64,000 nt of DNA from Candidatus Microthrix subdominans (GTDB lineage: Bacteria > Actinomycetota > Acidimicrobiia > Acidimicrobiales > Microtrichaceae), in contig JADJZA010000007.1 in NCBI GenBank assembly GCA_016719385.1, positions 372,001-436,000 on the forward strand, given 5' to 3'. Under the pieces are notes generated by a model that saw only the letters and a program-made list of their open reading frames with translations, searched no databases and was not told the origin of the DNA. This document shows positions 45,973-53,997 of this stretch, in pieces (positions within the stretch are counted from its first letter, which is position 1; each line of letters begins with the position of its first letter). The position numbers and the translations under genes are program-made.

Positions 45973-46329
45973 ATGACCCAGGGACACACGATCAGCACGC
46001 ACGCCGAAGACGTCCACGTCGAGGTTCGCCTCGGAGGTGAGCTCGTCGCCGATTCCCGGAAGCCGGTGCTGCTCGAGGAGACCGGGCTGGCGACGGCCTA
46101 CTACCTGCCCAAGGACGACCTTTGCGCGGACGCCCGGCCGATCGAGCTCAGCACCCACTGCCCGTTTAAGGGCGATGCGTCGTACTGGACGATCGAGGTG
46201 GGCGACCGCACCCACGACGCGATCGCCTGGAGCTACGAAGAGCCCAACGAGGGCGCCGAGGACATCGAGGGCCGCGTGGCGTTCTTCGCCGACCGGGCCG
46301 AGATCCTCGTCGACGGCGTCGCCGTCTGA
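45973..46329 (+). CDS. DUF427-family protein
   Basis: 118 aa beta-rich protein. The motif RKPVLLEETGLATAYYLPKDDL and the STHCPFKGDASYWTIEVG block with THDAIAWSYEEPNE and GRVAFF identify DUF427. Common in actinobacteria as a small soluble protein of unknown role; its fold resembles a glycoside-binding beta-barrel. It may be cotranscribed with the BVMO gene 70 bp upstream. Confidence 0.86.
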   Translation: MTQGHTISTHAEDVHVEVRLGGELVADSRKPVLLEETGLATAYYLPKDDLCADARPIELSTHCPFKGDASYWTIEVGDRTHDAIAWSYEEPNEGAEDIEGRVAFFADRAEILVDGVAV

Positions 46330-46363
46330 CCCGCGCAAGTCGGGTTCTCCCTCGACCGACGCT

Positions 46364-46402
46364 CGGCCGGTCAACGGTCGAGAGCAAGGCTGCGACCGGC
46401 CG
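46364..46402. terminator. possible terminator after DUF427
   Basis: CGGCCGGTC and GACCGGCCG, 9-bp perfect arms with a 21-nt loop, 34 bp after the DUF427 stop. The loop is long, so this is a moderate candidate. Confidence 0.42.
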
Positions 46403-46459
46403 TCGACCCTTGTTGGGTCACGGTCAAAGGCACCTCGTCCCGGGTGACAGACTCGCCTC

Positions 46460-47002
46460 ATGCTCGATCCGGCCCGTGTGTATGACACCGAACTCGCTGC
46501 GCTGTGTGTACCGGGTGAGGACGTCAAGGCCGCCCTCTCGTTTATCTACAGCTCCGGCCAGGAACTGACGGCCCAGCCGACCGACGACCGGGTGAGCTTC
46601 GACCCGTTCGACGGCCTCGACGTGCCTACATGGAACCGGGCCACCGAACGCCTCATCGGCGGGGTCAGCCTCGACGCCCGGCAGGGCACCGACGCTTCAT
46701 TTCTCGTCGGCTCCGACGGGCGCGGTGTCGCGATGACGACCCTGGTGCTCACCAACGCACGGATGCTCGTCGTCAACCACAAGCCGAGCAAAGCGCCGAC
46801 GGTTGGCTGGGAGCGGCCGCTCGACTCGGTCGCGGGAATTTCCTGGTCGCCTCGGCTTCTTCAATTCGGCCGCATTGAACTGCGGTTTCGGGACGGGTCG
46901 GCCGTCCGCCTGATGGCTGGGATGATCTCCCCGCTGGCAGCGAGACGGTTTGTCCGGGCCTGGAAGCGGTCGGTCGGTGGAGAGCCCAACCGGGCCGATT
47001 GA
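46460..47002 (+). CDS. hypothetical protein with C-terminal PH-like segment
   Basis: 180 aa. No family recognised. The C-terminal two thirds (VAMTTLVLTNARMLVVNHKP, SVAGISWSPRLLQFGRIELR, DGSAVRLMAG) have the strand pattern of a bacterial PH-like (YdbT/YokE) domain. Cytosolic, no signal. The coding bias matches the neighbours. It precedes the IdeR-like box at 47030, which serves the next gene. Confidence 0.6.
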   Translation: MLDPARVYDTELAALCVPGEDVKAALSFIYSSGQELTAQPTDDRVSFDPFDGLDVPTWNRATERLIGGVSLDARQGTDASFLVGSDGRGVAMTTLVLTNARMLVVNHKPSKAPTVGWERPLDSVAGISWSPRLLQFGRIELRFRDGSAVRLMAGMISPLAARRFVRAWKRSVGGEPNRAD

Positions 47003-47029
47003 CCCGGGGTAGCGCGAAACCATCGTGCG

Positions 47030-47043
47030 TTAGGCTGACCTAA
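47030..47043. promoter_or_regulatory. IdeR/DtxR-like iron box 1
   Basis: TTAGGCTGACCTAA, 13 of 14 identical to the core of the IdeR consensus (TTAGGCTAACCTAA). It lies 9 bp before the start of the siderophore-interacting protein gene, a repressor position. Confidence 0.8.
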
Positions 47044-47051
47044 TAGACAGT

Positions 47052-47891
47052 TTGGTGGAGCGTTTCTCGGAGGCGAGACCATTGAGTATCCCCATGCAGT
47101 ACGGACGGGTCGAGCGGCTGGAAGAGCTGACGCCCAACATGATCAGGGTGACCCTGGGAGGCGACGGCCTGGCAGGCTTCGAGCCGACTCCGTTCAGCGA
47201 CCAGTACATCAACGCCCAGTTCGTGCCTGACGGAGCGCCCTACTCGACGCCCTTCGACGTCGACGAGGCTCGGGCGCTGCCGGCGGAGCAACGTCCGCGA
47301 GGTCGGCGAATCACCGTCCGGGCGTGGGACCCGGCAGAGCGCCTGCTGACGCTGGACTTCGTCACCCACGGCGACGTTGGGTACGCCGGGTCGTGGGTGC
47401 GATCCGCCCAGGTGGGCGACCTGTTGCAGTTCCTGGGCCCCTCCGGCTCGTACTTGCCGGACGCGGAGGCCGACTGGCACCTGTTCGTCGGCGACGAGAC
47501 CGTGCTGCCGGCGATCGCCGCATCCCTTCCGCACATTCCGGCGGGGCGTCCGGTGGTGGCGGTCGTGCTGGTCGACGGGCCCGAGTGCGAGCTGGGTCTC
47601 GACTGCGAGGCGGACCTGACGATGATGTGGCTGCACCGCGACCGGTCCGGCCACGATCACGATCGTCAGCTGCGGGTGCTGGAGGACCTGTCGTTCCCGG
47701 AGGGTCGCGTGGACGGCTTCGTTCACGGCGAGGCCAGCGAAACCCGGGCGGTGCGCCGACACCTGCTCGCCGACCGCAACGTGGCCAGGGAGCACCTGTC
47801 GGCCTCGCCCTATTGGCGCTGTCGCTTCAGCGATGAGGACTGGCGTCAGGTGAAGAAGGATTGGGTAGCCGAGATGGAAGCCGAGGTCTGA
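47052..47891 (+). CDS. siderophore-interacting protein (FAD-dependent ferric reductase)
   Basis: 279 aa. The SIP family layout is present: an N-terminal FAD-binding barrel with GRRITVRAWDPAERLLTLDF (RxYT-like block), GSWVRSAQVGDLLQFLGPSG, and a C-terminal NAD(P)H domain with LFVGDETVLPAIAASL and FVHGEA. These enzymes reduce ferric siderophores in the cytosol. The iron box at 47030 fits. No transporter genes are adjacent. Start is GTG at 47052. Confidence 0.92.
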   Translation: MVERFSEARPLSIPMQYGRVERLEELTPNMIRVTLGGDGLAGFEPTPFSDQYINAQFVPDGAPYSTPFDVDEARALPAEQRPRGRRITVRAWDPAERLLTLDFVTHGDVGYAGSWVRSAQVGDLLQFLGPSGSYLPDAEADWHLFVGDETVLPAIAASLPHIPAGRPVVAVVLVDGPECELGLDCEADLTMMWLHRDRSGHDHDRQLRVLEDLSFPEGRVDGFVHGEASETRAVRRHLLADRNVAREHLSASPYWRCRFSDEDWRQVKKDWVAEMEAEV

Positions 47892-47967
47892 GCCGGTCCC
47901 GGCGCGTGGTGTCGGCCACCGACTGCTCCTGCGTCAGCGGTGGGCTCGGCATGAACTTGTCCTAAAG

Positions 47968-47983
47968 GTTAGGTGTGCCTAAC
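47968..47983. promoter_or_regulatory. IdeR/DtxR-like iron box 2
   Basis: GTTAGG-TGTG-CCTAAC: 6-bp arms with a 4-bp spacer, as in DtxR-type boxes; a further CCTAAAGG lies just upstream. 58 bp before the gene at 48042. Confidence 0.78.
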
Positions 47984-48041
47984 ATTGTTGCATCGACGAT
48001 CTCGGGGGGTCACCGGCGCCTCGTCCTAGGAGGAACAACCG

Positions 48042-48650
48042 ATGAGTTCATGCGACCACGACGGAGCCCCGATCTCGGACCGGACCTTGGATGCCCTGAG
48101 AACGACCGCTGCGATTCTCGCCTCGGTCCCTCACGTGTCCGCCCGGGTGCGCACCACCAGGGGGGTCGTGGTCGAGGTCCGTTGGCCACCGTTCCCGGAG
48201 CTCGGGCATTCCGCCATGGCCGTCTGCACGTTTCGCCGGGCGGTGGCCAAGGCGACCCAGCTTCGACGGGAGGGCAAGGTGATCGCCATGTTGGGTTTCG
48301 GAGGCTCCGAACAGCCCAGGATCGACATTGGGTCGAGCGTTGCCGGCTCCGTGATGCCGGGCGGGATCCTCCGGGTGGAGTGCGAGGACTTCTGGCGTCA
48401 CGTGGTGGCGGCGCCAGTGGGCGAGGCCATGGCGGTCCATGCACTCGATTCGCTCGACTCCTGCGCCGACGTCATCATGCGCCACGACGCCGAGCTGGAT
48501 GTCACGGTGCTGCAGTTGCTGACGCCGGCAGGGGATACCGCCGCGTCGGCCGTCGCAGTCGATGCGTTGATCGACGCCGTCGCCGCCATCGGCGTGGCGG
48601 ATCTCGAAGCCCGGCTCGGCCGTCCGGACCCGGCCTCAGCGCGACAGTAA
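48042..48650 (+). CDS. hypothetical protein under iron-box control
   Basis: 202 aa, not recognised. Begins MSSCDHDGAPIS with Cys and His that could bind metal, and includes RRAVAKATQLRREGK and IDIGSSVAGSVMPGGILRVE. The middle has alternating strands, the C-terminal third is helical. AGGAGG precedes the ATG. The iron box 2 and the neighbouring ferric reductase suggest expression under iron limitation. Function unknown. Confidence 0.65.
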   Translation: MSSCDHDGAPISDRTLDALRTTAAILASVPHVSARVRTTRGVVVEVRWPPFPELGHSAMAVCTFRRAVAKATQLRREGKVIAMLGFGGSEQPRIDIGSSVAGSVMPGGILRVECEDFWRHVVAAPVGEAMAVHALDSLDSCADVIMRHDAELDVTVLQLLTPAGDTAASAVAVDALIDAVAAIGVADLEARLGRPDPASARQ

Positions 48651-48732
48651 CGACACCCACGGTGCAACTGGGTGCGTTTAGTTCGTACAGGGTGAAGTAA
48701 AGACACCCAGACCAGGCATGGGTGTCGTTACT
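48646..48732. terminator. large nested hairpin covering the ends of two convergent genes
   Basis: Outer arms AGTAACGACACCCA (48646-48659) and TGGGTGTCGTTACT (48719-48732) are perfectly complementary; inside, CTGGGTGCGTTTA (48668-48680) and TAAAGACACCCAG (48698-48710) pair at 11 of 13 positions. The outer arms contain the stop codons of both flanking genes. Could act as a bidirectional terminator; the symmetry is unusual (see findings). Confidence 0.7.
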
Positions 48733-49339
48733 CCATCAAGCTGCCGGCGACGTCAGCGGCGATCTGCTCGCCCGTGACCTCCGACGTGTCGTAGGTCCAG
48801 CGGTTCGGGGGCAGACCTGGCCGGAGCGCTTCCGCCCGGTCGTAGGCGAGCCGCAGGATCGCTGGGTCCTTGGACAGGTCTCTGTTCGGATCGGCCTGAA
48901 CCCGGTCGAGAGCGAGCTCGTAGGTGGTGTCCAGGACGAGCCAGTTCGGATTCGTCCCGTGAGGGAGTGCCTCGAGCAACGCATCGATTTCGCGAGGTTC
49001 GTAAAAGGGCCCATGAGCGATCACGTCGATGCCCTGGCACAGCCAGGAAGCGACGAGTTTGCCGTGCACCCGTTGAACCTGTCGGAAGCGCTCGTCGGTG
49101 ATGGTGCCAAAGCCGCCGATCATCTCGACGGTGTCGTCGATGTCGACGGTCGCCACGCAGCGTCCTGCGCGTCGAAACTCTGCTGCGAGGAGTCGGGCGA
49201 CGGTCGACTTGCCCGAAGCGATCGGGCCGGTGATGACGACGAGAAGTGCGATAGTGCCCAGTCTTGCCCGCCGCCCGGTGGGAGCGCTCCACCCATACTG
49301 GTGACCATGACCATCGATGGCCCTGCAGGTACCGATCAC
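48728..49339 (-). CDS. P-loop kinase-like ATP-binding protein (AAA_33 type)
   Basis: About 203 aa. Walker A GPIASGKST, then VDIDDTVEMIGGFGT, GIDVIAHGPFYEPREID and WLVLDTTYELALDRVQADP, the layout of small zeta-toxin/chloramphenicol-phosphotransferase-like kinases. Substrate unknown. The start is uncertain: upstream of the P-loop the frame has no ATG or TTG, and the nearest standard start is the GTG at 49339, which would overlap the divergent bioA start by 33 bp. Confidence 0.7.
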   Translation of the reverse strand: MIGTCRAIDGHGHQYGWSAPTGRRARLGTIALLVVITGPIASGKSTVARLLAAEFRRAGRCVATVDIDDTVEMIGGFGTITDERFRQVQRVHGKLVASWLCQGIDVIAHGPFYEPREIDALLEALPHGTNPNWLVLDTTYELALDRVQADPNRDLSKDPAILRLAYDRAEALRPGLPPNRWTYDTSEVTGEQIAADVAGSLME

Positions 49340-50665
49340 CGCTCGTTCGAACGGTTGGGGCGCCTTGGGCCGGCTGAAGCTGTGGCGTTCGACCAGGCGC
49401 ACCTGTGGCACCCCTACACGTCGATCCCCGCCACCCCGGCGCCGCTGCTGGCGACCTCGGCATCGGGGTGCCGGCTCAACGTGCGCACCCCGGACGGGGA
49501 GAAACGCTCGCTCGTCGACGGCATGTCATCTTGGTGGGCGGCGGTTCACGGATACTCCCACCCCGCCCTGGTCGAAGCGGCGCGCAACCAGTTGGAGTCG
49601 ATGAGCCACGTGATGTTCGGCGGGCTCACTCACGGGCCGGCGGTCGAGCTGGGACGTCGGCTGGTCGCGCTCACGCCCCCGGGGCTGGAGCGGGTGTTCT
49701 TCTCCGACTCGGGCTCGGTGGCGGTCGAAGTGGCGGTCAAGATGGCGCTGCAGCACTGGCGCTCCAAAGGGCAGCCCGACAAGAACCGACTGCTCACGTG
49801 GCGCAGCGGTTACCACGGCGACACGTTCATGGCGATGTCCGCCTGCGATCCCGATGGCGGTATGCACTCGATGTGGTCCGGGGTGGTGCCCGCCCAGCGG
49901 TTTGTCTCCGAGCCGCCGGCCGGCTTCGACGCTCCGATCGACGAGGCCTTTGTTGTCGAGATCGATCGTGCCCTTGAGACCCATCGCGACGAGCTCGCAG
50001 CGATGATCGTCGAGCCGGTCGTTCAGGGCGCCGGTGGCATGCGCTTCCACAACCCGGGCTACCTGCAGGTGTTGCGCGACCGCTGCGACCACCACGGCGT
50101 GCTGTTGATCTTTGATGAGATCGCCACCGGATTTGGGCGCACTGGGCCGATGTTCGCCGCCGAGTGGGCCAGGGTCACCCCGGACATCATGTGCGTCGGC
50201 AAGGCGCTCACCGGCGGCATGATGACCCTGGCCGCCACCCTGTGCACCGATCGGGTGGGGACGGCGATCTCGTCCGGCGAGGTGCCGGTGCTGGCCCACG
50301 GGCCGACGTTCATGGCCAACCCGCTGGCTTGCGCCACGGCCGTGGCCTCCCTCGATCTGTTGGTGTCCTCGGACTATCGCACCTCGGTGAAGCGCATCGA
50401 GGGATCGCTGTCGAACGGTTTGGCGGCGGCCGCCGACCTGCCGCAGGTGAGCGATGTGCGGGTGCTGGGCGCCATCGGCGTGATCGAGCTGGACCGCCCG
50501 GTCGACATGGGACGCGCCACGGCAGCTGCCATCGATGCCGGCGTGTGGCTGCGGCCGTTCCGCAACCTGGTCTACGCCATGCCGCCCTACATCTGCAGCG
50601 ACGACGAGATCGCTGCGATCTGCACGGCGATGCGGGCGGTGGCCGAGGCGCACCCTCCCGCCTGA
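49307..50665 (+). CDS. bioA: adenosylmethionine-8-amino-7-oxononanoate aminotransferase
   Basis: 452 aa, biotin synthesis: KAPA + SAM to DAPA. HLWHPYTSIP near the N-terminus, DGMSSWWAAVHGYSHPAL, the PLP Lys in MCVGKALTGGMMTL (about residue 297) and GPTFMANPLACATA are typical of BioA. FDEIATGFGRTG carries the PLP Asp. No other bio genes lie next to it. The first ATG after the intergenic region is chosen (49307). Confidence 0.93.
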   Translation: MTIDGPAGTDHRSFERLGRLGPAEAVAFDQAHLWHPYTSIPATPAPLLATSASGCRLNVRTPDGEKRSLVDGMSSWWAAVHGYSHPALVEAARNQLESMSHVMFGGLTHGPAVELGRRLVALTPPGLERVFFSDSGSVAVEVAVKMALQHWRSKGQPDKNRLLTWRSGYHGDTFMAMSACDPDGGMHSMWSGVVPAQRFVSEPPAGFDAPIDEAFVVEIDRALETHRDELAAMIVEPVVQGAGGMRFHNPGYLQVLRDRCDHHGVLLIFDEIATGFGRTGPMFAAEWARVTPDIMCVGKALTGGMMTLAATLCTDRVGTAISSGEVPVLAHGPTFMANPLACATAVASLDLLVSSDYRTSVKRIEGSLSNGLAAAADLPQVSDVRVLGAIGVIELDRPVDMGRATAAAIDAGVWLRPFRNLVYAMPPYICSDDEIAAICTAMRAVAEAHPPA

Positions 50666-50753
50666 GAGGCCTACGCCTGGGGTGACGGGTGCATCACGAG
50701 CGTGCGGATGCCACCTGCCAGGATGGGCAGCCCCCATCGAAGGAGCCAACGCC

Positions 50754-51122
50754 ATGTCCAGCCTTCCCACGCTTCCCGACGGTCTCGAGCTCACCCGCAC
50801 CACCAAGGTGTTCGATAACGACACTGCCCCCGCCGGGCTGCTCAAGGCGCACCAAGTGGCCGAGGGCGTCTGGGCACGGCTCGTCATGCATTCCGGTTCG
50901 GCCGGGTTTGTCTTCGAGGACACGCCCGACGAGCTGATCACGGTTGCCGATGGCGGCAACGTGGTCATCCCGCCGCAGCGGCTCCACCACGTTGTTTTGG
51001 GAGAGCCGGCGACCTTCGTCGTCGAGTTTTACCGGCCCTCAGCCGAGGAAGAGGCGGATCGGGAGACGGTGACGTTCTCGACCGGCTTGCGCGGATCGCC
51101 GGGCCCCATCGACCCCGAATGA
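50754..51122 (+). CDS. DUF1971 cupin-like protein
   Basis: 122 aa. LPDGLELTRTTKVF, PAGLLKAHQVAEGVWARL and GGNVVIPPQRLHHVVL match DUF1971, the cupin domain that is fused to TehB tellurite methyltransferase in some bacteria and free in others. His residues (KAHQ, LHHVV) could bind a metal. Role unknown. AAGGAG is placed 8 nt upstream. Confidence 0.82.
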   Translation: MSSLPTLPDGLELTRTTKVFDNDTAPAGLLKAHQVAEGVWARLVMHSGSAGFVFEDTPDELITVADGGNVVIPPQRLHHVVLGEPATFVVEFYRPSAEEEADRETVTFSTGLRGSPGPIDPE

Positions 51123-51160
51123 TCGATATTCCGATCATATGATCGTATTTCCGGGCATAT
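51121..51160. promoter_or_regulatory. 20-bp tandem direct repeats, likely TA autoregulation site
   Basis: GATCGATATTCCGATCATAT followed directly by GATCGTATTTCCGGGCATAT (about 15 of 20 identical); CGATCATATGATCG at 51132-51145 spans the join as a 14-bp palindrome. AT-rich relative to the area. Ends 17 bp before the MNT gene start. Autoregulatory operator for the wHTH-MNT protein is likely. Confidence 0.68.
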
Positions 51161-51177
51161 CTTGCTAAGTTGTGTGC

Positions 51178-51783
51178 ATGGACCTCAGCGCACCGCTTTC
51201 GGATGTTGCTGCGGGTGTGCGCGGTCGTTTGCTCCAGCACCTCGCTCGGCTTGAGCAGCCGATCAGCCGCCGCAAGCTGGCATCGATTGCAGAAGTAGCG
51301 CCATCGAATGCCACCGAGGTGCTCGGCGAGCTCATCGTCGCCGGCATCGTCTCTGAGAGTCGAGCGGGCCGGGCTTCATTGGTGGAACTGAATCCACAAC
51401 ACCTCGCCGTCCCCCACGTCCTCGCTCTTGCCGGGCTTCGCGGTGAACTCATTCGGCGCCTCCGGGACCGGATGTTGACCTGGGAGAACCTTCGCGGCGC
51501 ATGGCTTTTTGGTTCGGTCGCGCGGGGCGACGCGCACGCCGGATCGGATATTGATGTCTTGATCGTGGTCGATGACGTGAGAGCGGCCGGTCTCCACGAC
51601 CAGTTGGCGCAGCTGCATGCCGACGTTTTGGGTTGGACCGGCAACGAGCTCCAAGTGGTTGAACACAGCGAGGAGTCGTGGGCCGAACTCGTAACAGCCA
51701 GGAACCCGCTGGTGGCCGAGATCCGTGACGATGGCGTGGTGCTTGTCAGCCGAACGCCCATCGGCATGGAGCGAGCATCGTGA
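51178..51783 (+). CDS. wHTH-MNT nucleotidyltransferase, antitoxin-like
   Basis: 201 aa. N-terminal winged helix (about 15-70, HLARLEQPISRRKLASIAEV) followed by a minimal nucleotidyltransferase domain with GSVARGDAHAGSDIDVLIV (about 112-130), the GSxxRG...SDxD motif. MNT antitoxins inactivate HEPN toxins by AMPylation. The fused wHTH suggests that this protein also binds DNA. It overlaps the next gene by 4 bp (GTGA). Confidence 0.87.
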   Translation: MDLSAPLSDVAAGVRGRLLQHLARLEQPISRRKLASIAEVAPSNATEVLGELIVAGIVSESRAGRASLVELNPQHLAVPHVLALAGLRGELIRRLRDRMLTWENLRGAWLFGSVARGDAHAGSDIDVLIVVDDVRAAGLHDQLAQLHADVLGWTGNELQVVEHSEESWAELVTARNPLVAEIRDDGVVLVSRTPIGMERAS

Positions 51784-52166
51784 GTCGTGCCAAAGGGATA
51801 CGCAAGCCTTGCGATCAGACGCGCGCACGGCAGCGGCTGGTCGACGCCCGGCAGTTCTTGGAAGCTGCCGAACTGCTCGATGCCCCTGATGTGGTGGCGA
51901 CCAATGCCATCCACGCGTCGATCGCTGCGGCCGACGCGATTACCTGCTCGGCGCTGGGGGAGCGGTCGGCCGATAGCGACCACGGAGCGGCGGTCGATCT
52001 GCTTCGTCAGGTCGATGCAAGCCTTGCCGCAGCGCTCAAGCGTTCACTCGACCGCAAAACGCAGGCAGCCTATGAGAGCGACGACATCAGCAATTCGGTT
52101 GCACTGAGTTGCGTGAAGTGGGCAAAGAAGCTCGTCAGCGGGGCGAATCGTCGCCTCGAAACCTAG
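51780..52166 (+). CDS. HEPN-domain toxin partner
   Basis: 128 aa helical HEPN protein (QRLVDARQFLEAAELLDAPD, ATNAIHASIAAADAITCSAL). The Rx4-6H RNase motif is R-SADSD-H (about 61-67). The tail WAKKLVSGANRRLE is helical. It forms a HEPN/MNT toxin-antitoxin or defence pair with the upstream gene, with GTG start inside the MNT stop. Confidence 0.87.
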   Translation: MSRAKGIRKPCDQTRARQRLVDARQFLEAAELLDAPDVVATNAIHASIAAADAITCSALGERSADSDHGAAVDLLRQVDASLAAALKRSLDRKTQAAYESDDISNSVALSCVKWAKKLVSGANRRLET

Positions 52167-52399
52167 TGATCTCCGGGAAGGCTCTTGAGCCAATGGTGAT
52201 CGGCGGAGGGCGGGGGAGGGGATGACGTCGGCGGTCGGCCGGTGAAGCTTGGTCGAAGCGGCGCTACGCCCTTGGGAGAAGCCACGTCGACCCGTCGGAC
52301 GCTCAGCCGGTAGTCACCGGCGGAGGCCACCGTTGCCGTGATCAGCCGTCCGCCGGGCACGTCGGTGTCCACCACATCGGCCAGGTTGCGCACGGTCAC
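52163..52399 (-). CDS. possible small hypothetical protein, 78 aa
   Basis: From GTG 52399 the frame reads TVRNLADVVDTDVPGGRLIT, then SAGDYRLSVRRVDVASPKG, followed by a Pro/Ser-rich tail. The first 45 residues look coding (strand-rich), the tail less so. It is divergent from the GH27 gene and overlaps the HEPN stop by 4 bp. No family recognised. It may also be a remnant of a longer gene. Confidence 0.35.
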   Translation of the reverse strand: MTVRNLADVVDTDVPGGRLITATVASAGDYRLSVRRVDVASPKGVAPLRPSFTGRPPTSSPPPPSADHHWLKSLPGDH

Positions 52400-52447
52400 A
52401 GGGTGGGCGGCGTCATCACATCGGAGGTGCTCAGGCGCCGGGTCGGT

Positions 52448-53914
52448 ATGGTCGGCGAAATGCCGACCCCCCACCTCGCAGCGTTCGACCCGTTCACCGG
52501 GCCTCCGCAGATGCACGGTGCCCGCCGGGTGGGAGTTCGGCCGGGAACCCATCTGATCCATCCGCTCGCCGTCACCGGCGAGCGCCCGCTCCGCTTCGAG
52601 GTCGTTGGGCTGCCCGACGGGCTTACCGTGGACGGCGACGGCATCGTCAGGGGAACGGCCCCGGCACAGCCGGGCGACCATGAGCTGACGATGGCTGCGT
52701 CCAACGAGTTGGGGTCGATCGCCGAGTCGGTCACCCTCTGCGTGGGCGACACGCTGGCGCTCACCCCGCCGATGGGCTGGAACAGCTGGAACGTCTACGG
52801 CTCGGCCGTCAGCGCCGAGGTGGTGTTGGCGGTGGCCCAGGCGATGGTCGACACCGGCATGCGCGACCTTGGCTACTCCTACATCAACATCGACGACTTC
52901 TGGCACGCCGCCGGGCGTGCCGCCGACGGTCGGCCGTTGGCCAATCCCAAGACGTTCCCCGGGGGCATGGCCCCGGTGGCCGAACGGGTGCACGAGCTGG
53001 GCCTGAAGTTGGGCATCTACTCCGACGCCGCCGAGCTCACCTGCGGGGGGTGTTACGGCAGCCTCGGCCACGAACAGGTCGACGCCGAGGCCTACGCCGA
53101 GTGGGGTGTCGATCTGTTGAAGTACGACTACTGCCATGCCCCCGTCGGTCGGGACGCTGCCATTCAACGCTACGGGGCGATGGGGCGGGCGCTCGCCGGG
53201 GCCGACCGGTCGATCGTGTTCAGCGTGTGCGAATGGGGCCTGCGCCAACCGTGGCGCTGGGCGGCCGATCTTGGCGGCTCCTACTGGCGGACCACGCGCG
53301 ACATTTTCGACTCGTACTCCTGGCTGCCCCTCGGCGTGCGGGGTCTCGCCGCCCGCAACGTGAAGCTCAACCGCTTCGCCCGGCCGGGCCACTGGAACGA
53401 TCCCGACATGCTGCTCGTCGGAAACCGTGGTCGGGGCAAGAGCACCGGCGAGCTGCGACTTCCCAAGGGGCCCCGGCCCAAGGTGTGGAGCTTTCGCGGC
53501 ATCACCGACGTGCAGGCCCACAGCCACATGACGCTGTGGTCGATGATGGCGGCGCCGTTGCTCACCTCCCACGACCTGGCCTCGACCGGCGAATTCGATC
53601 GGCGGTTGCTGACCAATCCCGAGATCCTGGCGATCAACCAGGACGAGCTGGGCGTCCAGGCGCGCAAGGTCTCGCCACGCTTCCGGCCGTGGGTGTTGGC
53701 GAAGCCGCTGGTCGACGGATCGATGGCGGTGTCGATCACCAACATGGGACGTCGGTCGCGTCGGGTGCGCGTGCCGCTCAGCCAGGTGGGCTGGCACGGC
53801 ACCGCCCAGGTCCGGGACGTTTGGCGGATGCAGGACGTCGGCCGATTGGATCGCCTCGACGTGGAGCTGGGGCCCTTCGCGTCGGTGGCCTACGTCTGTC
53901 GCCGAACTGGGTGA
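52448..53914 (+). CDS. GH27 alpha-galactosidase
   Basis: About 488 aa. N-terminal Ig-like putative carbohydrate domain (RRVGVRPGTHLIHPLAVTG to LPDGLTVDGDGIVRGTAP), then the GH27 TIM barrel: PPMGWNSWN, YINIDDFWH, LGIYSDA, nucleophile Asp in LLKYDYCH, acid/base Asp in HWNDPDMLLVGN. A short C-terminal beta domain follows. It releases alpha-linked galactose; no signal peptide, so probably intracellular. The start is uncertain: 52403, 52448 and 52460 are in frame. Confidence 0.92.
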   Translation: MVGEMPTPHLAAFDPFTGPPQMHGARRVGVRPGTHLIHPLAVTGERPLRFEVVGLPDGLTVDGDGIVRGTAPAQPGDHELTMAASNELGSIAESVTLCVGDTLALTPPMGWNSWNVYGSAVSAEVVLAVAQAMVDTGMRDLGYSYINIDDFWHAAGRAADGRPLANPKTFPGGMAPVAERVHELGLKLGIYSDAAELTCGGCYGSLGHEQVDAEAYAEWGVDLLKYDYCHAPVGRDAAIQRYGAMGRALAGADRSIVFSVCEWGLRQPWRWAADLGGSYWRTTRDIFDSYSWLPLGVRGLAARNVKLNRFARPGHWNDPDMLLVGNRGRGKSTGELRLPKGPRPKVWSFRGITDVQAHSHMTLWSMMAAPLLTSHDLASTGEFDRRLLTNPEILAINQDELGVQARKVSPRFRPWVLAKPLVDGSMAVSITNMGRRSRRVRVPLSQVGWHGTAQVRDVWRMQDVGRLDRLDVELGPFASVAYVCRRTG

Positions 53915-53997
53915 CGGCGCCGAAGCCGCAAACCTTGGGCCGACGCTTCGTCGACGGGCCGTCCGGGATAGCTTCTGGACCTGAACGATGACGGAGG

